From positions 1-12,537 of the forward strand of contig DAOVGE010000013.1 in the NCBI GenBank assembly GCA_030672605.1: a stretch of DNA of 12,537 nt. Direction: 5' to 3'. The translations under genes were made by a program, and so were the position numbers. A model generated the notes under the pieces. The model was given only the letters and a program-made list of their open reading frames with translations. It was not told the DNA's origin and searched no databases. Each line of letters starts with the position of its first letter. The stretch's first letter is position 1. This document shows positions 1 through 6,755 of the stretch, piece after piece. The DNA comes from Methanosarcinales archaeon. Lineage in GTDB: Archaea > Halobacteriota > Methanosarcinia > Methanosarcinales > Methanogasteraceae.

Positions 1-3000
1 TTATGTATGCACCAGGCGTCTCGCCTGTCAGGGTTCTGATCGCACATGCAGACCCGCCCACATACTGGACAACGTCGTCATTGTCCAGCAACCCGTAGAG
101 GTTCGAGTTCATGTTGTGCACGATGGAATCGACATCAGCCAGATTGATCTCGAAGATGTCGATTCCCGGAACTCCCCAGACGTCGTCTCCGTAGATGTAG
201 TTCATCCTCTTGATGAAGAGCTCTCCGATGGCGGAATCGTTTGTCCATGTTCCGCTTGCGCTGAGTGCGGAGTCGAGATTGGGTCCGTAAGTTCCGGGCG
301 CTTCTAGGAATATTCTGGACATTGAGAAGTATCGAGCCTCCGAGTCCGTGTAATTAGTATTGTTCACAAGCCAGTGGTAGATTGCCTCTGAGTTTTCCAT
401 AACATAATTCGGGTACGCAGTCCCGTTTGGATAGGTGTCGTTCGCTGTTGCCGCAAGCCTGATTGCCCTGTCTATGAATTTCAGCGATTTTGGAGAGAAG
501 TCCCGCTCAAGCCCTGACGGCACAACAACGACATCGATTCTCGGGCGCTCGAGTTCGCTCACCGGTATCAACTCGACATCGATTACCTTGTCATACTCAT
601 CCCTCAGAGGCTTTGCGCCGACGAGGCGGAGTATCTCACTCTCAACAACGCCGCCGTCTGTTGTGCACCATGCCCAGAGGATGATCTCAAGTTTTCTCGG
701 ATATGCGCCGTTGTGGTCCACACGGTATCGCTCAACCAGTTTCTCTGCCATCTCTGTGCCGGTCTTGTAGGCTGCCGCTGTTGGTATCCTGTCCGGGTTC
801 AGTGAGTGGAAGTTTCTTCCTGTCGGAAGCGCATCAGGGTCTCTGATAGGATCATCGGCAGAGGACGGTGGGATATAGCTGCCGTTCAAGCCGGCAAGCG
901 TCCGCGGAACCTCGATATCGCACGCCGTGATATTCTCTTTGAAGCGGATTGCACGCTCAAGTAATGCGGTGATATTTTCGCTGACGTCAGAATCGTTCAC
1001 ACCAAATACAGTCATCTGCGCCTCTGCAGGCGTTGTGCCATTCCTCAGAACGAGTTTGAGCAGTTCTTTCGTGCAGTTGTCCAGTCTCGATTCGTTTGCA
1101 ACCTGTGTCGGGTCAGGATATCCAAAATACCCGATCATCGCTCCAACCTCCCTGCGGTAGACGTCCCTTAGCATCGAACCCACCATCAGAACCATCGGGT
1201 CGCCTGTTGGCGGATCGCCGAAGGTGTGCAGCCCGTAAGGGATATTTGACATCTTGATATCGTAGAGATAGTCGGCAATTTCATCTGTGAACTCGCAAAA
1301 CAAGGTCTCATTCTCCACAATCTCTGGTGATTCGGTCAGGTTGACCTTGAGCGCATCCTCAAGATGCAGTTCATGGTATAGCGAGATGATCTGCGCTTTA
1401 TACTCGTCTGCAACGGTAGTATTCTCATGAGCCAGCTCGTAATCCGAGATCGTCTGGATAAGATTGGTCAGATTCCCGTACAGCCCTGATGCGATGATCG
1501 GTGGCGTCAGATGCGTGATCATGGTCGCACTGCCCCTCCGCTTTGCCTGCGTGCCCTCTGCGATATTGTCAACGATGTATGGATAGACCACAGGCAGGTC
1601 CTGAATCAGGATTGCAGGCCAGCAGTCCCTCTGTGATAATCCGGATTCCTTGCCCGGAAGCCACTCCTGAGTTCCGTGCTTTCCGAAGTGGATGATCGCA
1701 TCCGCACCGAACCCGCCGGACTCCTGCTCCTGTCCTAACCAGAGATAGAACGCAATATACTGGTGGTGCGGCGGAACGTCTCTGTTATGGTACAGCACCG
1801 TGTTGTTCTGAAGCCAGCCTCTTGTTGGCTGGGGTGTCAAGATCACGTTTCCGAATGAGAGCTTCGGGAAGACGAAGTACGCATCTCCTGTAGTCTCGTT
1901 CTCCCACGTCATAATCTCGCCTGGTGGCTGTCCCCACCGCTCAACGACCTCGTCCTGCCGCGGCTTTTCGAGTTCGCTGAACCATTTGATGTACGAATCC
2001 ACGGAAACAAGGGTTGCGTTGCCAGCGGCAACCATCTTATTGAGTTCCCCTGGCGCCCACGTCCCGACGTTCGTACCCTCGTGCATCATCAGATCGATCA
2101 GTACTTTTTCATCAGGTAGCTCCCCGGTTACGTTATATCCTGCTTCTCTCATCGAATCTAAGATGTTTCGCAGACTCGGGGGCACGTTGACGTAACATGC
2201 TCCGAGATTGTCCTTGCCGCCGCCATGATTGTAGTAGATCATCGCGACCCTGCGCTCGCTGTTAAGGATATGGCAAAGACGCGCCCACGAGATCGCCCGA
2301 TCAGATAGCCAGTTGATCTGCTCATCGATGGGCTGGTATTCGGTCTCTGATATGTTCTTCCCGGCAATAACAATCGGATCGATGATACCGTCGAGTTCGG
2401 GGAGCCCCACCTGAAAGCCCAGGTCCATAATCGAAATTCCGTGGCTCGTCTCGTTTCGCCACGCATCAGCGTTCATGTAGTACAACCTGACCGCCCGCAT
2501 AACAGGCACGTTCAGCGTCTCAAGGTCTCGTATTCCCTGATCCGAATCTGCTAAATTGATCCGGAACGACTTCGTGCATATTATGGCATCAACGATCGTT
2601 GAGTTGTTCACGATATAGAACCGCTTTATGTGGTTAGTTCCCACAAATCCGATCAGGATCACGTTTGCGCCCTTCTGCTCCAGCGTATGGATGAGCGTCT
2701 GTATCTCTGGCGATCTTGTGGATTCGTGCCACGCAGCGACCCCGATCGTCGGATTGTCAGGACTGTACCGGTAGCCGACTCTGGTCTCGCCGGAGTACCA
2801 TTCGATATATTCTGTTGTGTTAAGGAACAATTTCGTGGCATCCGGATGGTAGATATATGCTTTCGGACTTGGAATCGGGTCTTTTATGTCGCCGATCAAC
2901 CCACAAAAGTTAATCTCGAGATATGTTAGCAGACGTGCAATATTTTCGCTATCGTAGTTGTCCCAGTACTTCAGAATCAACGGATGCCCTGTCAAGTTGA

Positions 3001-4852
3001 CATTCCCAAAGATCTGATCATATCCTTCCGAATGGATGCTGATGATCGGAATTCCTGCATCATTTGCAGCTGCAACTGGCTCCATCAGATTTGTTGCGGC
3101 ACTACCGCCGATGTGCTCGAGAAATATCAGATCACACCCTGTGAGATCGATTCCGCTCTCAACCTCCGACGGATGGAGGAGTGTTATGTTCAGGTTGCTC
3201 TCAACGGATGCGGATTCGATGAAATCATGGCGCTCAACCGAAATTATGATCGCTTCTGGCTTCTCAGCGATGACCTGCGTTGTGATGGTGATTACCATCG
3301 TGGAGTTCTCTGGCACAACCGCGGAATTGCCGTAGTAGAACGTGACCATATCGCGGGCATCGCTTGCGGCGTTCAACTCGTACGTGTTCGTGCTGATCGC
3401 AGACTCCCAGTCATCGTTCACCCGGTAGTGCCATCCGGTCCCTTCTGTTTCATCATTTGAGAGTTCTGCAACCGAATCGACGAAGAGACTGCCGTTTGCG
3501 GCATAACCGGAATCGTTGATCGTGAAATTGAAATCCCCGTATCTTGCTCCAGCAGCCTTCACGAATGCTCCGAGTGCTGTTGTGCAGTTGATCGTGTAGT
3601 TTGTGCCGCCGTTGTTTGCGGTTACATTCAACGTCTCTCCCTTGAGCAGCACTACGCTCCCATTCCAGAACGCTTCCGGAGTTCCAAACGCGTACAGGTA
3701 TCCGGTATCCGAGCCTATGAACATTGTTCCGTCGGAGACTGATGGTGGTGACATGATGTAGTCCCCGGTATCGTAGCTCCAGCGAACCGTGCCGTCGGTT
3801 GCGTTCAGTGCGTAGACCGTGCCGTCGCCAGCGTTCGTTCCAAAGTAGACCGTCTCGCATGCGACAACAGGCGATGACAGGATTGCGCCATCAACTGATT
3901 TATTCCATATCTCGCTTCCATCGGTTGCATCGAAGCAATACAACTTCTTTTCTAACGTGCTCGAACCGATGTAAACCCTGCCGTGAGAGATCGCGGGCGA
4001 GGAGATCGTACTTCCCAGATCACGGCGCCATAGCTCACCCCCTGCCATATCAAGGGCGTACATCCTCTTCTTCGTTGCAAAGAAGACCACACCGTCCGCA
4101 ATTGTGGGCGTCGTCTTGATCATATCAGACGTGTTGAATCTCCACAGAATCGAATGATCGCTGATATTCACGCAGTAGAGCGCGGGATTGCCACCCGCAA
4201 AGAAGACCATGCCGCATTCTGCCGCAGGGGATGCGTAATGATCGATGTTACCGGGAGTGTCGATCTCCCAGAGTTTGTTTCCATCGAAATCAAATGCATG
4301 CAACTTCGCATCAGAAAAACTGTTCACAAAGACCGTGCCGTTGTAGATGAGCGGCGATGATGCGACGCCCCAATAGGAGGGGTTCTCATCGATTGTGGTG
4401 TTCCATACCGCCATCCCATCAGTTGCGTTCGCGCAGTAGAGATCGCCGGTGCACGAGCCCACAAAGACCCGCTCATTTGATATGGCGGGCGTGGATGCAC
4501 CACCGCCCCCCGAGAGAGGGTTTCTCCAGAGAATCTCACCGGTGTGTTTATTCAGGCAGAACAATCCGAGATTGTTGCTCTTTCCCATAGGGGGCCATGT
4601 CGAGACATAGACACGATCGCCAGCGATACTTGCGCCGCCTCCGATGTAGCCAACCGATGGCGACGTCTTCCAGAGAAGCGTGTCTGTGAGTGGGGCGTCT
4701 CCGCTCACGTTTCCTGTGCGCTGTGGGTTGTGATGGAACTGGGGGTAGGCCGCGGATGCGGGTGCGGACGCTGATGCGATCGTTGTTGCAAGTGTAAGTA
4801 TAAGTATCAGCAGGACGATGGTTGCTGCTCTGGGTGCGGTCTTCGGGTTCAT
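1..4852 (-). CDS. Secreted CobN-like chelatase large subunit with N-terminal PQQ propeller and DUF4430 domain (partial, C-terminus off the left edge)
   Basis: I read 1617 codons from ATG at 4852 to the edge without a stop. Residues 1-35 are a signal peptide (charged start, hydrophobic run around 12-26, Ala/Ser-rich cleavage area). Residues about 36-390 hold seven to eight PQQ-propeller strands of the form LYCxxATDGxxxW. Residues about 400-510 match DUF4430, the transcobalamin C-terminal-like fold, with GWHYRVNDDW and VTFYYG. From about 525 the body is CobN: NHGGGKDNLGACYVNVP near 873-890, HFGKHGTQEWLPGK at 1055-1068, ALPTGRNF at 1341-1348, LLDNDDVVQYVGG at 1588-1600. CobN is the large, porphyrin-binding subunit of cobalt and magnesium chelatases and normally works in the cytoplasm with AAA+ partners; none is present here. 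More than 30 N-x-S/T sequons agree with an exterior location. Start: an in-frame stop lies at 4876-4874 and no earlier start exists. The family call is secure; the substrate is not. Confidence 0.9.
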   Translation of the reverse strand, partial: MNPKTAPRAATIVLLILILTLATTIASASAPASAAYPQFHHNPQRTGNVSGDAPLTDTLLWKTSPSVGYIGGGASIAGDRVYVSTWPPMGKSNNLGLFCLNKHTGEILWRNPLSGGGGASTPAISNERVFVGSCTGDLYCANATDGMAVWNTTIDENPSYWGVASSPLIYNGTVFVNSFSDAKLHAFDFDGNKLWEIDTPGNIDHYASPAAECGMVFFAGGNPALYCVNISDHSILWRFNTSDMIKTTPTIADGVVFFATKKRMYALDMAGGELWRRDLGSTISSPAISHGRVYIGSSTLEKKLYCFDATDGSEIWNKSVDGAILSSPVVACETVYFGTNAGDGTVYALNATDGTVRWSYDTGDYIMSPPSVSDGTMFIGSDTGYLYAFGTPEAFWNGSVVLLKGETLNVTANNGGTNYTINCTTALGAFVKAAGARYGDFNFTINDSGYAANGSLFVDSVAELSNDETEGTGWHYRVNDDWESAISTNTYELNAASDARDMVTFYYGNSAVVPENSTMVITITTQVIAEKPEAIIISVERHDFIESASVESNLNITLLHPSEVESGIDLTGCDLIFLEHIGGSAATNLMEPVAAANDAGIPIISIHSEGYDQIFGNVNLTGHPLILKYWDNYDSENIARLLTYLEINFCGLIGDIKDPIPSPKAYIYHPDATKLFLNTTEYIEWYSGETRVGYRYSPDNPTIGVAAWHESTRSPEIQTLIHTLEQKGANVILIGFVGTNHIKRFYIVNNSTIVDAIICTKSFRINLADSDQGIRDLETLNVPVMRAVRLYYMNADAWRNETSHGISIMDLGFQVGLPELDGIIDPIVIAGKNISETEYQPIDEQINWLSDRAISWARLCHILNSERRVAMIYYNHGGGKDNLGACYVNVPPSLRNILDSMREAGYNVTGELPDEKVLIDLMMHEGTNVGTWAPGELNKMVAAGNATLVSVDSYIKWFSELEKPRQDEVVERWGQPPGEIMTWENETTGDAYFVFPKLSFGNVILTPQPTRGWLQNNTVLYHNRDVPPHHQYIAFYLWLGQEQESGGFGADAIIHFGKHGTQEWLPGKESGLSQRDCWPAILIQDLPVVYPYIVDNIAEGTQAKRRGSATMITHLTPPIIASGLYGNLTNLIQTISDYELAHENTTVADEYKAQIISLYHELHLEDALKVNLTESPEIVENETLFCEFTDEIADYLYDIKMSNIPYGLHTFGDPPTGDPMVLMVGSMLRDVYRREVGAMIGYFGYPDPTQVANESRLDNCTKELLKLVLRNGTTPAEAQMTVFGVNDSDVSENITALLERAIRFKENITACDIEVPRTLAGLNGSYIPPSSADDPIRDPDALPTGRNFHSLNPDRIPTAAAYKTGTEMAEKLVERYRVDHNGAYPRKLEIILWAWCTTDGGVVESEILRLVGAKPLRDEYDKVIDVELIPVSELERPRIDVVVVPSGLERDFSPKSLKFIDRAIRLAATANDTYPNGTAYPNYVMENSEAIYHWLVNNTNYTDSEARYFSMSRIFLEAPGTYGPNLDSALSASGTWTNDSAIGELFIKRMNYIYGDDVWGVPGIDIFEINLADVDSIVHNMNSNLYGLLDNDDVVQYVGGSACAIRTLTGETPGAYI

Positions 4853-4873
4853 GGCATACCATGTTTTTTTACC

Positions 4874-4883
4874 TTAACTTAAA
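4874..4883 (-). promoter_or_regulatory. TATA-like box for the CobN-like gene
   Basis: On the minus strand this reads TTTAAGTTAA, centred about 26 nt upstream of the ATG at 4852. That is the usual archaeal TATA-to-transcription-start distance, so the transcript would begin at or next to the start codon (leaderless). This explains why the only Shine-Dalgarno-like AAGG lies about 15 nt away, too far to be ideal. Inference from spacing and composition only. Confidence 0.45.
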
Positions 4884-5021
4884 TGTAGATGGTTAGAGGG
4901 GCGAGTCAACCGTGGCAGCGGTGCCTGTGGGCATGTCGCATACAACGTTAGCTCAACGGCAACTACTCATGTATGTTGATTGGTCTCCCAATTACGATTC
5001 TATGCGTCCTATCAAGAAAAA

Positions 5022-5094
5022 TAACCGCAGAGTGCTGCTGAGGTTCGCAAGGGATATATCCTCCTCCGCGCCCCTCAGCAGCACTCTGCGGTTA
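5022..5094. repeat. Perfect 22-bp inverted repeat with 29-nt loop
   Basis: Arms 5022-5043 and 5073-5094 are exact reverse complements over 22 bases. The loop (5044-5072) contains a perfect 10-bp palindrome, GGATATATCC, at 5052-5061. There is no T-run after the right arm, so it is not a classical terminator. It lies in the non-coding gap about 170 nt upstream of the CobN-like start. It could be a miniature transposable element, a protein-binding site or a structured RNA; the sequence does not decide. Confidence 0.85.
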
Positions 5095-5125
5095 AATTCC
5101 CGTTTGACTCTACATGACCTTTAAC

Positions 5126-5155
5126 CACAGATTAACACTGATTTCCACAGATTGA
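5126..5155 (+). repeat. Three tandem decanucleotides (CACWGATTNN)
   Basis: Three exact 10-nt units follow one another: CACAGATTAA, CACTGATTTC and CACAGATTGA. A 19-base core (5125-5143, CCACAGATTAACACTGATT) recurs exactly at 8157-8175, and the stretch ACTGATTT..ACAGATTGAGG recurs inverted at 8117-8137 with one mismatch. This is a dispersed intergenic repeat, not coding. Similar short CACAGATT-type repeats are widespread between genes in many prokaryotes; their role is not established. Confidence 0.75.
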
Positions 5156-5186
5156 GGTTTTTATGCATATCTCTCAGAACGACTGA

Positions 5187-5310
5187 AGATTGGGTTTTAC
5201 CATACTTTTTGAAGTGGGTACCAACGATCCCATGGCATCAAGATTGACTTGCGGAATCGTGGATGATCAAGTATAATCCAACCTGTTTTAAGACTTGAAA
5301 ACCCAAATCT
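5187..5310. repeat. Wide inverted repeat in the non-coding gap
   Basis: The arm at 5187-5198 (AGATTGGGTTTT) is the reverse complement of 5298-5310 (AAAACCCAAATCT) apart from one extra base, with 99 nt between. The interior holds further short complementary pieces (ACTTG and CAAGT). This could be the boundary of a small mobile element or a folded RNA. I see no protein-coding gene in 4863-5551; the short frames there lack ribosome-binding sites and recognisable content. Confidence 0.45.
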
Positions 5311-5534
5311 ATGGTTCTAGAAGGTAGTATATTGCAAGAGTGAAAACTTTTTTATGTGGTGCGTATACATTACACAATGGAATGGGAAATGAGGGCGTGT
5401 GTTTGCGAATGCTTGAAATAATCCAAGCCCAACGTGACGCCATGGCAACGATCGATGATTTTATTGTGTATGGCGCAAAATCCAGACAATGGCAACAGAC
5501 CTCGTGATACAAGCTCACATACCAACAACAAAAT

Positions 5535-5548
5535 TACACAGGGGTGTA
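5535..5548 (+). promoter_or_regulatory. Small palindrome over the antitoxin ribosome-binding site
   Basis: TACAC-AGGG-GTGTA is a perfect 5-bp inverted repeat with a 4-nt centre. It contains the Shine-Dalgarno AGGGGTG that ends 5 nt before the ATG at 5552. As RNA it would hide the ribosome-binding site; as DNA it could be an operator for the antitoxin. Toxin-antitoxin operons are commonly autoregulated at such sites, but here this is inferred from position only. Confidence 0.4.
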
Positions 5549-5551
5549 CGC

Positions 5552-5854
5552 ATGAAAACTCCGGATACACAATATATGCTCCATGCATCAACAAAACTTG
5601 GATATACAGAGGACGAGATTGTGCATGATGCACTAAAAATATTCTTCAGTGTGAATAAGGAGATGAGGGAAAGTATAGCTATAGAGCTCTACAAATGTGG
5701 TGAGATCAGCATGGGCAAGGCATGTGAAATTGCAGACACATCCTACGAGAACATGAAAAATCTGTTATATAAAAATAATGTTCTTTTGAGGAGGGGTCCG
5801 GCATCAGCAGAAGAGTTGAAAGCGAAGGCGAAGAAACTCGCAGACCTATTATAG
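5552..5854 (+). CDS. UPF0175-family antitoxin
   Basis: 100 residues. The central and C-terminal part follows the UPF0175 pattern: a helix with AIELYKCGEISMGKACEIA at about 44-62, then a short helix-turn-helix-like segment and LLRRGPASAEELKAKAKKLADLL at the end. Proteins of this family are small DNA-binding antitoxins usually encoded just before a PIN-domain DUF3368 toxin, which is the arrangement here. I chose ATG 5552 over the in-frame ATG 5489 because AGGGGTG precedes it by 5 nt and the 21 upstream residues have no family likeness. The stop TAG (5852-5854) lies in a region where the toxin frame is already open, so the two are likely translationally coupled. Function inferred from family and pairing. 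Confidence 0.75.
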   Translation: MKTPDTQYMLHASTKLGYTEDEIVHDALKIFFSVNKEMRESIAIELYKCGEISMGKACEIADTSYENMKNLLYKNNVLLRRGPASAEELKAKAKKLADLL

Positions 5855-5868
5855 TCGATACAGGGTTC
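5848..5868 (+). other. In-frame upstream extension of the PIN toxin carrying its catalytic Asp
   Basis: Read in the toxin frame, 5848-5868 is ATT ATA GTC GAT ACA GGG TTC, that is (M/I)-I-V-D-T-G-F. This is the standard beginning of a DUF3368 PIN domain. No ATG, GTG or TTG occurs between the preceding in-frame stop (TAA 5776-5778) and TTG 5869. An ATT start would overlap the antitoxin stop by 7 nt. Alternatives are a -1 frameshift from the antitoxin frame, or a decayed start codon (a single change from ATG). Confidence 0.6.
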
Positions 5869-6315
5869 TTGAGCGCCATACTGAAGATCGGTCGCCTGGA
5901 CTTGATACTCCGATTTTGCGATCATATACGAATAACGTTTGAAGTTTACGAGGAGATGAGTGTGTGCCAGTCATTGATAAAATCCTTAGCAATCGAGCTA
6001 CAGAAGGGAACCATCGTGCTGATAGAATCTTCTGATTTCTCACATCTGGTAGAGAGGTATTCCGGGCTCGGAGTTGGCGAACTGAGCGTGATCGCATCTA
6101 CATGTGGCGGGATTGCCTTTATAGAGGACAGGAAAGCAGAAGAAGTCGCAGATGCGGAAGGAATACCTGTATTCAACATTCCGGAATTGCTGTTTGTGTG
6201 TAAAAAGAAAGGGTTGGTAGATAAATCCGATCTGGTGCAGATAATCGATGAACTGAGAGCGAAGGATGGATATGTACTCAGAAAAGATGTCGAATGTGAA
6301 CTGATTGATGTGTGA
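5869..6315 (+). CDS. DUF3368 PIN-domain toxin (putative ribonuclease)
   Basis: DUF3368 proteins are PIN-fold, metal-dependent RNases that act as toxins of UPF0175 antitoxins. Seen here: LKIGRLDLI near the start, EVYEEM as the early acidic motif, then GVGELSVIAS, FIEDRKAEEVAD, and the typical tail ending LVDKSDLVQIIDELRAKDGY. Total 148 residues, about the family's usual length less its first few residues. The given start is TTG, the only canonical start codon in the open frame (which opens at 5779). The family's opening IVDTG, with the first catalytic Asp, is encoded just upstream at 5851-5865 in the same frame, so the true start is probably further up at a non-canonical codon (see 5848-5868). 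If TTG is really used, the enzyme would lack one catalytic Asp. Confidence 0.75.
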   Translation: MSAILKIGRLDLILRFCDHIRITFEVYEEMSVCQSLIKSLAIELQKGTIVLIESSDFSHLVERYSGLGVGELSVIASTCGGIAFIEDRKAEEVADAEGIPVFNIPELLFVCKKKGLVDKSDLVQIIDELRAKDGYVLRKDVECELIDV

Positions 6316-6386
6316 TGTCCCTCATTGTTCCGTTCCCACGAAAGAGTCGGATCAGATGCCCAGAACCGATCGGGTGGGTGAAATAC

Positions 6387-6653
6387 TTATCTGGAATCGA
6401 GCACAGCGATCACGTCACCCGGTTCGATTGCTGGCAGCATGCGTTTCTTTGCTGTGTAGTAGATGTCTGCATTCGGAAACGCTTCCCGCGAACATGCGGA
6501 AGTTCTCACGCAGACGTTGTTCATCGGTTGCGTACAGCGGCGTTCCAAATTCCGTGCAAGCGCGACTGTGTCAACGCCGCCGATTATGAAGTGGGGATCC
6601 CGTATACTGATATGGGGTTTTGCAGAGGGCATGAAGTTACTTAACCTCGCCAT
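6387..6653 (-). CDS. Small protein of unknown function (88 aa)
   Basis: I do not recognise the family with certainty. The frame starts at ATG 6653, just after an in-frame TAA (6659-6657), with no clear Shine-Dalgarno. The sequence looks protein-like: PHFIIGGVDTVALARNLERR resembles a beta-strand, loop and helix, followed by VRTSACSREAFPNADIYYTA and ending KKRMLPAIEPGDVIAVLDSR. It converges on the PIN toxin gene (71-nt gap) and diverges from the ycaO-like gene (102-nt gap). The overlapping plus-strand frames (6305-6644) are Arg/Cys-rich and look like its shadows. It may be the C-terminal remnant of a longer protein, since the N-terminal 15 residues look unstructured. Confidence 0.5.
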   Translation of the reverse strand: MARLSNFMPSAKPHISIRDPHFIIGGVDTVALARNLERRCTQPMNNVCVRTSACSREAFPNADIYYTAKKRMLPAIEPGDVIAVLDSR

Positions 6654-6725
6654 TCTTTACAAATATTGTTGCATGTACGCTGTTGCATGTTGGTGCGAAG
6701 AGACGCCCTCCTGAACAGGGATCAC

Positions 6726-6733
6726 TTAATAAA
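6726..6733 (+). promoter_or_regulatory. TATA-like box for the ycaO-like gene
   Basis: TTAATAAA sits about 26 nt upstream of the ATG at 6756, the usual archaeal TATA-to-start distance. There is no good Shine-Dalgarno in the 20 nt before the ATG, which supports a leaderless transcript. Inferred from spacing. Confidence 0.45.
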
Positions 6734-6755
6734 TGACCATGCAATATGAAGTCCC

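Noticed and set aside
3453..3860. 135-codon minus-strand frame in another register
   Set aside because: It overlaps the propeller and DUF4430 part of the CobN-like gene out of frame; Arg/His-rich, no family likeness.
4548..4862. 104-codon frame with a well-placed Shine-Dalgarno at ATG 4862
   Set aside because: Out of frame with the CobN-like protein and low-complexity basic; the signal peptide at 4852 in the other frame is far more convincing.
4863..5551. Possible tRNA or other known RNA gene in the gaps
   Set aside because: No cloverleaf, TpsiC-like box or CCA end was seen by eye; only the inverted repeats reported.
5309..5633. Minus-strand frames of 69 and 87 codons
   Set aside because: They run partly opposite the antitoxin gene, lack ribosome-binding sites and show no family likeness.
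6305..6644. Two overlapping plus-strand frames of 94 and 110 codons
   Set aside because: Cys/Arg-rich with no recognisable content; the opposite strand (6387-6653) looks like the coding one.
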